A DNA stretch of 64,000 nucleotides from Isoetes taiwanensis (GCA_021234155.1 JAJEKV010000079.1:1-64000), one strand, 5' to 3'; shown: positions 37,320 through 48,490, numbered from the stretch's first letter. Translations and numbers: made by a program. Notes: generated by a model not told the origin, from the sequence alone.

Positions 37320-39240
37320 AATTCTCATTTTAACATCACATTTAACATCAACAAGCAGCAAATCCAAAGAGCTCAACGAATGAATAAAGTATAAAGTATA
37401 TCTTTCAATTCTTACTATCAGAACGTATCCGATCGACGAAAGACCATAAGACCACAAATGATCCTCCACCTTGAAATGCCTATTGGAAGCATGGCCTCAA
37501 ATCACACTAAATTCTAACACTTGAGTGTTACAAATTCCATTGTCAAGGACTTGAACCCGGTCGCTTTCAACCCACAGTCATTGAAAGCCAAGTATCCTAA
37601 CCAACTAGACTACAATGGAATTTCAAATGTTTTAAAAGAGTCAACCACCTCATTCAAGCAAAATGAAATGCACATGATAACCCAAAAGTTGAAAATGAAA
37701 TTCCATTGCGGACTTGAACCCGGTCTCTAAAACATGAGAGAGCCATCCTAACCAACTAGACTACAATGGAGATTAGCTACCTAAAAAAAAGGTTGTTCTT
37801 CAACCCACACTCATTAAAACATTTGTATCCGAGGGCCTTTGGTGGTTACCATGAGATTCTCGACTTGGCATAGTCAAATTTTCTTTAGAAAAAGCTCCAC
37901 ATATTAGAGAGTCTCAAAAAAAAGAATTCTCATGATTTAACATTAACATCAAGTGCTGCAATCCAAAGAGCTTGAAATAAAGTTTTATAAAAAGCTATAT
38001 ATTAAGACCATAAAGAAGCATATTAAGAGTCTCAAATCAAAAGAATTCTAAACACTTGAGTGTTAACAAATTCATTGTGCCCGGTCGACTTGGGTGAAAG
38101 CCAAGATCCTAACCAACTAGACTACAATGGAATTTCAAATGTTTTTAAAAATGCACATGATACTAAAGTTGAAAAAATGAAATTCCATTGCCGGGACTTG
38201 AACCCGGTCTCTCGGGTGAGAGCCGAAAGTATCCTAACCAACTAGACTACAATGGAGATTAGCAAATAAAGGTTGTTCTTCAACCCACACTCATTAAAAA
38301 TTTGTATCTGAATAAAGGTTACCATGAGATTCTTCGACTTGTATATCTTTCGCTTCAAAAAAGCTCCATATAGAAGCATAATTCTCAAACAAAAAAGAAT
38401 TCTCAATGATTTAACATCAACAAGCTGCAATCTCCAAATCCAATGAATAAAGTATAAAGTATATCTTCAATGACTATGCATTTTCCGATTAAAATGATCC
38501 TCCACTGAAATTGAAGCATGGATCACTCCATTCTAACAAAATGCCTTTGAACCCGGTCGCTTGGGTGAAAGCCAAGTATCCTAACCAAACTAGACTACAA
38601 TGGAATTTCAAATGTTTTAAAAGAGAGTGTTTCAAGCAAAATGCACATGATTGGAACTTCTAAAAAATGAAATTCCATTGCCGGACTTGAACCCTTGGTG
38701 AGAGCCGAAAGTATCCTAACCAACTAGACTACAATGGAGATTAGCTACCTAAATAAAGGTTGTTCTTCAACCCACATCATTAAAACAAGGCCTTTGGTGG
38801 TTACCATGAGATTCTCGACTTGCATAGTCAAAATTTCGCTAAAAAGCAAATTCTCATGATTTAACATCAAAATTTCAAAAAAGTTCCCATATCTTTCCAT
38901 TTAAAAAATCCAAAAATGAGTCAACCATGAATAAAGTATAAATTCATTTACAATTCTAGCAAAATGCACATAAGACCAACTAGACTAAATGATCCTCCAA
39001 TGGAAAATGCCTATTGGAAGCATTTTAAAACAGTCTTGAGTGTTACAAATTCCATTGCCGGACTTGAACCCGGTCGCTTGGGTGAAAGATCCTAACCAAC
39101 TAGACTAAAATGGAATTTCAAATGTTTTAAAAAGAGTTCCATCATTCAAGAAAATGCACATGATAATTAAAGTTGAAAAATGAAATTCCAAATGAAATCC
39201 TTGGTGGGATCTTGAATCCCCCTGAGGTGAACCACTATCC
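37320..39240. repeat. Scrambled and decayed array segment
   Basis: Unit pieces are shortened, reordered or interrupted by A-runs. tRNA copies are unusable (for example near 37540 and 38550) apart from a CUC copy at 38184-38256 with an inserted AA in the stem. Confidence 0.78.
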
Positions 39241-39646
39241 TAACCAACTAGACTACAATGGAGATTAGCTACCTAAATAAAGGTTGTTCTTCAATCCACA
39301 CTCATTAAAACATTTGTATATGAGGCCTTTGGTGGTTACCATGAGATTCTCGACTTGCATAGTCAAAATTTCGCTTGCTTTAGAAAAAAATGGAGCTCCA
39401 TATAGAAGCATATTAGAGAGTCTCAAACAAAAAAAGCCCATATAGAAGCATATTAGAATTCTCATGATTTAACATCAACAAGTCCAAATAAATCCAAAGA
39501 GCTCAACGAATGAATAAAGTATAAAGTATATCTTTCAATTCTTACTATGTAACGTGTATCCGATCGACGAGATTAAGATCACAAATGATCCTCCACTCGA
39601 AATGGAAGCATGGCCTCAAATCACACTAAATTCTAACACTTGAGTG

Positions 39647-39711
39647 TTACAAATTCCATCAGGGTCGCTTGGGTGAAAGCCAAGTATCCTAACCAACTAG
39701 ACTACAATGGA
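39647..39711 (-). pseudogene. Internally deleted tRNA-Glu (UUC)
   Basis: tccat is joined directly to cagggtcgcttggg, removing most of the T arm. Confidence 0.85.
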
Positions 39712-39785
39712 ATTTCAAATGTTTTAAAAGAGTCAATCACCTCATTCAAGCAAAATGCACATGATACGAAAGCTGAAGAATGAAA

Positions 39786-39858
39786 TTCCATTGCCGGGAC
39801 TTGAACCCGGGTCTCTCGGGTGAGAGCCGAGTATCCTAACCAACTAGACTACAATGGA
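39786..39858 (-). tRNA. tRNA-Glu (CUC)
   Basis: Full-length consensus copy; T5 run interrupted by a C, as at 21815. Confidence 0.92.
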
Positions 39859-40334
39859 GATTAGCTACCTAAATAAAGGTTGTTCTTCAACACACACTCA
39901 TTAAAACATTTGTATCTGAGGCCTTTGGTGGTTACCATGAGATTCTCTACTTGCATTGTCAAAATTTCGCTTGCTTTAGAAAAAGCTCCATATAGAAGCA
40001 TATTAGAGAGTCTCGAAACAAAAAGAATTCTCATGATTTAACATCAACAAGCTGCAATCCAAAGAGCTCAACGACTGTAACGTGTATCCGATCGACGAGA
40101 TTAAGACCATAAATGATCCTCCACTCGAAATGCCTATTGGAAGCATGGCCTCAAATCACACTAAATTCTAACACTTGAGTGTTACAAATTCCATTGCCGG
40201 GACTTGAACCCGGTCGCTTGGGTGAAAGCCAAGTATCCTAACCAACTAGACTACAATGGAATTTCAAATGTTTTAAAAGAGTCAACCACCTCATTCAAGC
40301 AAAATGCACATGATACGAAAGCTGAAAAATGAAA

Positions 40335-40407
40335 TTCCATTGCCGGGACTTGAACCCGGGTCTCTCGGGTGAGAGCCGAGTATCCTAACCAACTAGACTA
40401 CAATGGA
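40335..40407 (-). tRNA. tRNA-Glu (CUC)
   Basis: Full-length consensus copy; partner UUC at 40190-40260 lacks one base. Confidence 0.92.
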
Positions 40408-40762
40408 GATTAGCTACCTAAATAAAGGTTGTTCTTCAACCCACACTCATTAAAACATTTGTATCTGAGGCCTTTGGTGGTTACCATGAGATTCTCGACT
40501 TGCATAGTCAAAATTTCGCTTGCTTTAGAAAAAGCTCCATATAGAAGCATATTAGAGAGTCTCGAAACAAAAAGAATTCTCATGATTTAACATCAACATC
40601 ATAGTGCCAAACAGGACCAAAGAGCTCAACGAATGAATAAAGTATAAAGTATATCTTTCAATTCTTACTACTGATTAAGACCATAAATGATCCTCCACTC
40701 GAAATGCCTATTGGAAGCATGGCCTCAAATCACACTAAATTCTAACACTTGAGTGTTACAAA

Positions 40763-40835
40763 TTCCATTGCCGGGACTTGAACCCGGGTCGCTTGGGTGA
40801 AAGCCAAGTATCCTAACCAACTAGACTACAATGGA
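40763..40835 (-). tRNA. tRNA-Glu (UUC)
   Basis: Full-length consensus copy; partner CUC at 40911-40981 lacks one anticodon-stem base. Confidence 0.92.
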
Positions 40836-41339
40836 ATTTCAAATGTTTTAAAAGAGTCAACCACCTCATTCAAGCAAAATGCACATGATACGAAAGCTGA
40901 AAAATGAAATTCCATTGCCGGGACTTGAACCCGGGTCTCTCGGTGAGAGCCGAGTATCCTAACCAACTAGACTACAATGGAGATTAGCTACCTAAATAAA
41001 GGTTGTTCTTCAACACACACTCATTAAAATATTTGTATCTGAGGCCTTTCGTGGTTACCATGAGATTCTCGACTTGCATAGTCAAAATTTCGCTTTGCTT
41101 TAGAAAAAAAGCTCCATATAGAAGCATATTAGAGAGTCTCAAAACAAAAGAATTCTCATGATTTAACATCAACAAGCCAAACAGAGCTGCAATCCAAAGA
41201 GCTCAACGAATGAATAAAGTGTAAAGTATATCTTTCAATTCTTACTACTGATTAAGACCATAAATGATCCTCCACTCGAAATGCCTATTGGAAGCATGGC
41301 CTCAAATCACACTAAATTCTAACACTTGAGTGTTACAAA

Positions 41340-41412
41340 TTCCATTGCTGGGACTTGAACCCGGGTCGCTTGGGTGAAAGCCAAGTATCCTAACCAACTA
41401 GACTACAATGGA
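41340..41412 (-). tRNA. tRNA-Glu (UUC), one T-stem mismatch
   Basis: The gctggg variant; partner CUC at 41487 is intact. Confidence 0.78.
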
Positions 41413-41486
41413 ATTTCAAATGTTTTAAAAGAGTCAACCACCTCATTCAAGCAAAATGCACATGATACGAAAGCTGAAAAATGAAA

Positions 41487-41559
41487 TTCCATTGCCGGGA
41501 CTTGAACCCGGGTCTCTCGGGTGAGAGCCGAGTATCCTAACCAACTAGACTACAATGGA
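41487..41559 (-). tRNA. tRNA-Glu (CUC)
   Basis: Full-length consensus copy; the unit to its right has a large spacer deletion (ctcgacatgattctcgtga). Confidence 0.92.
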
Positions 41560-41854
41560 GATTAGCTACGTAAATAAAGGTTGTCCTTCAACCCACACTC
41601 ATTAAAACATTTGTATCTGAGGCCTTTGGTGGTTACCATGAGATTCTCGACATGATTCTCGTGATTTAACATCAACAAGCTGCAATCCAAAGAGCTCAAC
41701 GAATGAATAAAGTATAAAGTATATCTTTCAATTCTTACTACTGTAACGTGTATCCGATCGACGAGATTAAGACCATAAATGATCCTCCACTCGAAATGCC
41801 TATTGGAAGCATGGCCTCAAATCACACTAAATTCTAACACTTGAGTGTTACAAA

Positions 41855-41927
41855 TTCCATTGCTGGGACTTGAACCCGGGTCGCTTGGGTGAAAGCCAAG
41901 TATCCTAACCAACTAGACTACAATGGA
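41855..41927 (-). tRNA. tRNA-Glu (UUC), one T-stem mismatch
   Basis: The gctggg variant. Its unit shares the large spacer deletion with the previous unit, so the two look like a recent duplication. Confidence 0.78.
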
Positions 41928-42001
41928 ATTTCAAATGTTTTAAAAGAGTCAACCACCTCATTCAAGCAAAATGCACATGATACGAAAGCTGAAAAATGAA
42001 A

Positions 42002-42074
42002 TTCCATTGCCGGGACTTGAACCCAGGTCTCTCGGGTGAGAGCCGAGTATCCTAACCAACTAGACTACAATGGA
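42002..42074 (-). tRNA. tRNA-Glu (CUC), T-stem mismatch
   Basis: 73 nt; gaacccagg replaces gaacccggg, giving one T-stem mismatch. Confidence 0.72.
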
Positions 42075-42800
42075 GATTAGCTACGTAAATAAAGGTTGTC
42101 CTTCAACCCACACTCATTAAAACATTTGTATCTGAGGCCTTTGGTGGTTACCATGAGATTCTCGACATGATTCTCGTGATTTAACATCAACAAGCTGCAA
42201 TCCAAAGAGCTCAACGAATGAATAAAGTATAAAGTATATCTTTCAATTCTTACTACTCAGAACGTGTATCCGATCGATCACACTCACCATGTGTATCCGA
42301 TCGATTAAGACCATAAATGATCCTCCACTGAAATGCCTATTGGAAGCATGGCCTCAAATCACACTAAATTCTAACACTTGAGTGTTACAAATTCCATTGC
42401 CGGACTTGAACACCGGTCGCTTGGGTGAAAGCCAAGTATCTTAACCAACTAGACTACAATGGAATTTCAAATGTTTTAAAAGAGTCAACCACCTCATTCA
42501 AGCAAAATGCACATGATACGAAAGCTGAAAAATGAAATTCCATTGCCGGGACTTGAACCCGGGTCTCTCGGGTGAGAGCCGAGTATCCCTAACCAACTAG
42601 ACTACAATGGAGATTAGCTACTTAAATAAAGGTTGTTCTTCAACCCACACTCATTAAAACATTTGTATCCGAGGCCTTTGGTGGTTACCATGAGATTCTC
42701 GAATTTTGCATAGTCAAAATTTCACTTGTCTTTAGAAAAAGCTCCATATAGAAGCATATTAGAGAGTCTCAAACAAAAAGAATTCTCTTTATTTAACATC

Positions 42801-44335
42801 ACATGCCACCTAGGTCAAACATGCCAAGGTGGCTCCAACATGCCACCCAGGCTCCAACATGACAAAATGGCTCAAACATGCCACCTAGGCTCCAACGTGC
42901 TCAAACATGCCATGCAGGCTCCAACATGCCACCTATGCTCCAACTTGCCAAGGTTGCTCAAATATGCCACGTGGGCTCCAACATGCCACCTAGGCTCCAA
43001 CATTCCTAGGTGGCTCAAACATGCCACATAGGCTCAAACATGCCATGCAGGCTCACTTAGGCACCAACGTGCCAAGGTGGCTCCAACATGCCACCTAGGC
43101 TCAAACATGGCAAGGTGGCTCAAACATGCCACCTAGGCTCCCAACATGCCACCTAGGGCTCAAACATGCCAGTGGCTCAAACCGCCAAGGTGGGCTCAAA
43201 CATGCCACCTAGGCTCCAACATGCCACCTATGCTCAAACATGCCAAGGTGGCTCAAACATGCCACGTGGGCTCCACCATGCCACCTAGTCTCCAACATGC
43301 CAAGGTGGCTCACAACATGCCACCTAGGCTTAAATATGCCAAGTTGGCTCAAACATGCCACCTAGGCTCCAACATGCCACCGTGGCTCTAACCCGCCACC
43401 CAGGCTCAAACATGCCACGTGGGCCCAACATGCCACGTGCCAAGGTGGCTCCAACATGCCACCTAGGCTCCAACATGCTCAAACATGCCACGCGGGCTCT
43501 AACATGCCACCTATGCTCCAACTTGCCAAGGTGGCTCAAATATGCCACGTGGGCTCCAACATGCCAAGGTGGCTCAAGCATGCCACACAGGCTCCAACAT
43601 GCCACCTAGGCTCTAACATGGCAAGGTGGCTCAAACATGCCACGTGGTCTCCAACATGCCACCTAGGCTCCAACATGCCAAGGTGGCTCCAACATGCCAA
43701 GGTGGCTCAAACATGCCACCCAGGCTCCAACGCGTGCTCAAACATGCCAAGGTGGCTCAAACATGCAACGTGGGCTCCAACATGCCAAGGTGGCTCAAAC
43801 ATGCCACCTAGGCTCAAACATGCCAAGGTGGTTCCCACATGCCAAGGTGGCTCCAACATGCCACCTAGGCTCAAACATGCCAAGGTGGCTCAAACATGCC
43901 ACCTAGGCTCGCAACATGACAAAATGGCTCAAACATGCCACCTAGGCTCCAACGTGCTCAAACATGCCACGCGGGCTCCAACATACCACCTATGCTCCAA
44001 CTTGCCAAGGTGGCTCAAATATGCCACGTGGGCTCCAACATGCCACCTAGGCTCCAACATTCCTAGGTGGCTCAAACATGCCATCTAGGCTCCAACATGC
44101 CACCCAGGCTCAAACATGCCAGGTGGCTCAAACATGCCAAGGTGGGCTCAAACATGCCACCTAGGCTCCAACATGCCAAGGTGGCTCAAACATGCCACGT
44201 GGACTCCATAATGCCACGTGGGCTCCAACATGCCAAGGTGGCTCAAACATGCCACCTAGGCTCAAACATGCCAAGGTGGCTCCAACATGCCATGCAGGCT
44301 CCAACATGCCAAGGTGGCTCAGGCATGCCACCTTC
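42801..44335 (+). repeat. 19-bp minisatellite, block A
   Basis: Monomers of 19 bp of the form aacatgccNNNNNggctcN. The variable core is mainly ccacctagg, ccaaggtgg, ccacgtggg or ccatgcagg, often alternating. It starts in the middle of the last tRNA-array unit (at atttaacatcacat). A roughly 150-bp higher-order segment (gacaaaatggctc ... aacgtgctcaaac ... ccacctatgctcc) occurs near 42856 and 43914. Long open frames here arise because the monomer lacks stop codons and 57 bp is three monomers; they are not genes. Confidence 0.95.
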
Positions 44336-44339
44336 CTTG

Positions 44340-44382
44340 CAAATCACTACTGAAGCCCGGCAACGCCAGGCACCATAACTAG
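44340..44382 (+). mobile_element. Helitron-like 3' end (first)
   Basis: A GC-rich hairpin (gcccggc aac gccaggc, one mismatch, 44355-44371) is followed 7 nt later by CTAG at 44379-44382 and then T. This is the terminal architecture of plant Helitrons. I could not find the TC 5' end. Block A of the minisatellite lies immediately upstream and may be internal to the element. Confidence 0.6.
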
Positions 44383-45300
44383 TATAAATAAAGGTGCCTC
44401 TCATGGCATAATTGCTAAGCTTACGTCACCCATTTGGTTTATGCTCACATATAAACGCCCGAGGAAGGGACCATGAAATGTCGTCAATATTAATGAAGTG
44501 AACTCTACATTTCAATATATACAATCTATAAGCTGTTTAGACTCAAAGCTGTTCAATTTTCAAAGCAAGCGTTTGATGTGTAATTAAGGAGACCATGTTG
44601 AGTGAATTAATGGTAATTAAGAACAACCTTATATGCCTATTGAATTTCAAACAAATTCACTCATCTGGTACAATCAAGAACTATGAAGGTACTTACATCA
44701 AGTAGTAGTTATGTGTACTTGATTATCTACTTCTAGATAGTGGCAGCAATTATAATAAAGCAAGAAATGATTCCATTTCAACTACCACTTCAACCATGTT
44801 ATTTGATTAAATGTAAAAAGCAGCATTTGTCCAGCTAGATGTTCTCACTCCATTTATTCAATTTTGAACTTATTCTTGGAGAAAAGCCCAAAGGTTGTGG
44901 CATGTTTTTTAAACAATGGAAGTTCACTTTATAGTGTGTATATAGTCTATAGTTAGAGGTTATTCAGAACTTTTAGAACAACAATGGCTACAAAGCAACC
45001 TTATTGTCAATGTTCTAAAAATTTAACATGAGCCAACTACCCCAGGACTGACTTATTTCATTTGGATGTGTATGGGTGCACAAAACTTAAATCTAAAGAA
45101 TATCTCAATATGTCACAATCTCGATAATATTTTATTAATCTACATAATCTCAACAATATAATTATCTCAATATAATTCTCAACAATGTGATTATCTCAAA
45201 AACATCAAAATGCAATTTAACGTAAGACATTATGTCGAGAAAGACTTTTTGGAAGCAATATTACGGTTTCTTTTGCAATATTGTCCCACTTTTGTTGCGT
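44383..45300. other. Unassigned AT-rich sequence
   Basis: No open frame over 60 codons that I can support, no tRNA, and no repeat copy recognised elsewhere in the window. It may be the interior of the second Helitron-like element. Confidence 0.4.
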
Positions 45301-45336
45301 TATAAAAAGCCCAGCAACACTGGGCACTTTTTCTAG
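45301..45336 (+). mobile_element. Helitron-like 3' end (second)
   Basis: Hairpin gcccag/ctgggc (45309-45325, loop caaca) is followed by CTAG at 45333-45336 and a T. It resembles the first 3' end in sequence (cagcaacactgggcac against cggcaacgccaggcac), so both likely belong to one family. Confidence 0.6.
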
Positions 45337-45852
45337 TATCATATATTTGAATAAACAAAATCACAATCACAATTTGGATTTTAAAGATTTTTAACGTATT
45401 TTATATGAAATACGTTTTTAAAGATTTTTTCAAAAATTTTCAAAAATCTTCAAAAAATCTTTATAAACATTTTTTAAAGGTACGGATTTTGACGTACTTA
45501 ACAACATTGAATTGAAGGATATACTTTATGCTGTAAGCTCTTTGCCTTGCAGCTGCAGCTTAATCTCGTCGATCGGATACACGTTGTAGCATTAACAATT
45601 GAAGGATATACTTTATGCATTCGTTTGTAAGACTTTGCCTTGCAGCTACGTGTGGCACTATGACATATCTTAAATCATGAGAATTCTTTGTTTCAAGGAC
45701 TCCCTAATATGCTTCTACATGGAGCCTTTTCTAAAGCAAGCAAGGTTTTGACTATACAAGTCGAGAATATCATGGCAACTAAAGGCCTCACGTATAAAAG
45801 ATTTAATGAGTTTGAGGGAAAAACAATTTTTATTTGGATAGTTTATCTTATT

Positions 45853-46028
45853 TCTATTGTAGAGTCTAGTTGGTTAGGATCAGGGATAGGTTCAATACTG
45901 TATACGTTTTATACGTAATACGTATTTTTCGTTTGATACGGCACAAATTTGACGTTTAATACGTCAAAAATACGTCCAAAAAATTTCCTGTCGAAAAAAT
46001 TTCACAGAAGCGAAACCTTCCGTTTTCG

Positions 46029-46064
<36 letters not shown>

Positions 46065-46466
46065 CTTTTTTTCAAGAAGTTTAAACCGAAAATATTTAAA
46101 CTACGGCTTTTTCAGTTTTAATCCGAAGGTTTAAACTTTATTTTTTTTTTTTTTTTTTTTGGTTTCAGCTCAGTTTAAATCAAGGTTTTTACGCCGACGG
46201 AATTTTTTAAAAAAAAAAATTTATGCTTTAGTTTAAACTAAAAGGTTCACATGTGGAAAAGTTTCGCGTAGCCAAACAGTATTTCGCTTTACGCTTGAAA
46301 TTTTTTTCGGCCGAGTATTAAATACGAAAAATACGTATTTTTCCCAAAAATACGTATTTTTGTACTTTATACGTCTGAAAAAATAATTTCATACGTACAG
46401 AACCTATCCCTGGTTAGGATATTCGGCTTTTACTCGAGAGACTCAGGTTCAAGTCTCAACAATGGA
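45853..46466 (+). pseudogene. tRNA-Glu pseudogene split by a transposon
   Basis: 5' part 45853-45880 (tctattgtagagtctagttg and following) and 3' part 46421-46466 are separated by the element at 45881-46412. By position in the unit it corresponds to the CUC gene, but the anticodon loop reads CTTTTAC (triplet TTT). The T loop TTCAAGT is retained. Confidence 0.85.
45881..46412. mobile_element. Non-autonomous hAT-like element (532 bp)
   Basis: Terminal inverted repeats of 13 bp (cagggataggttc at the left, its complement at the right) are flanked by a perfect 8-bp duplication gttaggat (45873-45880 and 46413-46420). Subterminal atacgta/tacgtattttt motifs recur near both ends. The 8-bp duplication and CAGGG terminus fit the hAT superfamily. 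The interior is AT-rich with an A-run (about 46031-46062) and a T-run (about 46140-46160), and has no transposase. Confidence 0.88.
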
Positions 46467-46541
46467 ATTTTATTCTTCATCTTTCGTGTCATATATACTT
46501 TGCTTGAATGAGGTGATTAACTCTTTTAAAACATTTGATAT

Positions 46542-46612
46542 TCCATTGTAGTCTAGTTGGTTAGGACTCTTAGCTTTTACCCAACAACCCGAGTTTAAGT
46601 CTCGCCAATGGA
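46542..46612 (+). pseudogene. tRNA-Glu-derived pseudogene (UUC position)
   Basis: 71 nt with a good acceptor 5' strand and A box (gtctagttgg). The anticodon loop reads CTTTTAC (triplet TTT), the anticodon stem is mismatched, the T loop is TTTAAGT and the acceptor 3' strand CCAATGGA is shifted. Confidence 0.8.
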
Positions 46613-46815
46613 ATTTGTTCCTACTCAAATTTTAGAATTCATTGTGCTTTGAGCTCATGCTTCCAATAGGCATCTTACATATCTGATGGATTTTGTGAGA
46701 AATCTCGTCAATCGGATACACGTTGTAGCATTAACAATTGAAGGGTATACTTTATGCATTCGTTTGTAAGCGCTTTGGCTTGCATCTGCATGTGGCACTA
46801 TGCTGTAATATTAAA

Positions 46816-46882
46816 TCATGAATAGAATAGAATAGAATAGAATAGAATAGAATAGAATAGAATAGAATAGAATAGAATAGTT
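46816..46882 (+). repeat. (AATAG)n microsatellite
   Basis: About 12 copies of a pentamer replace the catgagaattc word of the diverged array unit. Confidence 0.9.
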
Positions 46883-46968
46883 TTTGTTTCAAGGATTCTC
46901 TAATATGCTTTTGTATGGAGCTTTTTCTATAGCAAACAAAGTTTTGATTATGTATGTCGAGAACCTCA

Positions 46969-47680
46969 CACACTCACCCCAAGTTTTGGTCCACTGTTGA
47001 AAAGTATAGTTTTCTTAGGTCCACATGTTCTTTATTCAGAGATTTCAAAAAAACCTACATGTAGATCTGTGGAGGTGTGGTCTTACTAGCCAACGATGTT
47101 GTTTTTTAAGTGGACAAAGAACATCCACTGTTATTTTTTTAAGGAGCTGTGGTTTTTGTTTTTTTAGGACGTGTGGTTTTTTAAGGAGGTATGTTTTTTG
47201 TTAAAAGAACTGTGGTTTTTTCTTTTGAGGTAGTGGTGTTTTTAAGGAGGTGTAGTTTTTGGAGGTGTGGTTTATAAGTAAGTGTAGTTTTTTTTAAGGA
47301 GCTGTGGTCTTTGTTTTTTAGGACGTGTGGTTTTTTAAGGAGGTATATTTTTTGTTAAAGGAACTGTGGTTTTTCCTTTTAAGGTGGTGATGTTTCTAAG
47401 GAGGTGTGGTATTTTAAGGTTCTTTATAGCCAATTTTGTAAGCATCATTATACAATCATTGCATTGCTCCCATCCATATGACACCCCATAAACTATTCAT
47501 GTTGTCATTACATGCCATGTGTAAAAATGCAATATCTCATCTATTGTCACTCTACCCCTCATGCTTATAGAAAATAATGCAAAGGCATTATGAAGATCCC
47601 AATGAATTGAACTGAATTTAACTTTAACTTCCATGGGAACCAACAAGCCCATCGATCCAAAGTGTTTTAAGAGAGAGAGT
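46969..47680 (+). repeat. GT-rich dispersed element, copy 1
   Basis: Begins cacactcacccc, then ttttggtccactgttgaaaa. It contains an internally duplicated block of ggaggtgtggttttt-type words, then tgacaccccataaa and atgccatgtgtaaaaat, and ends in a microsatellite. It is closely similar to 56322-56998, in the same orientation. No coding potential or terminal repeats recognised. Confidence 0.85.
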
Positions 47681-47932
<252 letters not shown>

Positions 47933-47987
47933 TAACGCCACGCCACTAGGGCAAATCCCAATGGACATGTGACCACAATAGTGTGGG

Positions 47988-48490
<503 letters not shown>

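Larger units (their letters stand above)
1..42800 (-). repeat. Tandem array of ~600-bp units, each with tRNA-Glu(CUC) and tRNA-Glu(UUC)
   Basis: About 70-75 head-to-tail units; successive UUC genes start about 600 bp apart (for example 20445, 21045, 21668). Reading the + strand, a unit holds the UUC gene (minus), a 74-77 bp spacer, the CUC gene (minus), then about 380 bp of AT-rich spacer containing landmarks such as aggcctttggtggttacc and ccgatcgacgagattaag. The array runs off the left edge and ends abruptly in a minisatellite at 42801. Beyond the copies listed separately, most remaining tRNA copies are 69-71 nt because single G/C bases are missing in the T stem or anticodon stem. Examples are UUC at 626, 1227, 3621, 4229, 4833, 5442, 6040, 13712, 14312, 14916, 15517, 17331 and 17928, and CUC at 773, 4375, 4980, 6186, 15063, 17478 and 20000. 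Open reading frames inside the array are repeat shadows, not genes. Confidence 0.97.
45500..46968 (+). repeat. Diverged array units in opposite orientation
   Basis: The reverse complement of the array unit is recognisable through ggatatactttatgc, aatctcgtcgatcggatac, a damaged gtggcactatga, tctcgagaa-type words and two tRNA-like segments, in the correct order. About two units are present, with a duplicated start (45506 and 45598). It is much more diverged than any unit left of 42.8 kb. It is cut at 46968 by a GT-rich element. Confidence 0.85.

Noticed and set aside
6410-41175. Many 60-80 codon open frames in the tRNA array (both strands)
   Set aside because: They recur once per unit, encode the tRNA and spacer in frame by chance, differ by frameshifts between units and match no protein.
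1-42800. CRISPR array
   Set aside because: The repeats are 600 bp with tRNA genes and nearly identical spacers, in a eukaryotic context; there is no short direct repeat with unique spacers.
1-42800. tRNA-derived SINE family
   Set aside because: Copies are strictly tandem, lack poly(A) or other SINE tails and target duplications, and contain two complete tRNAs per unit.
1-42800. Organellar (plastid or mitochondrial) insertion
   Set aside because: Both UUC and CUC tRNA-Glu occur, whereas plastids encode only a UUC gene. No other organellar genes are seen.
42726-44378. Long open frames, up to 210 codons, over the minisatellite (also 48434-49759 and the complementary frames at 52432-54959)
   Set aside because: The 19-bp monomer lacks stops in most frames, so several overlapping frames are open on both strands. 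Composition is purely repeat-derived.
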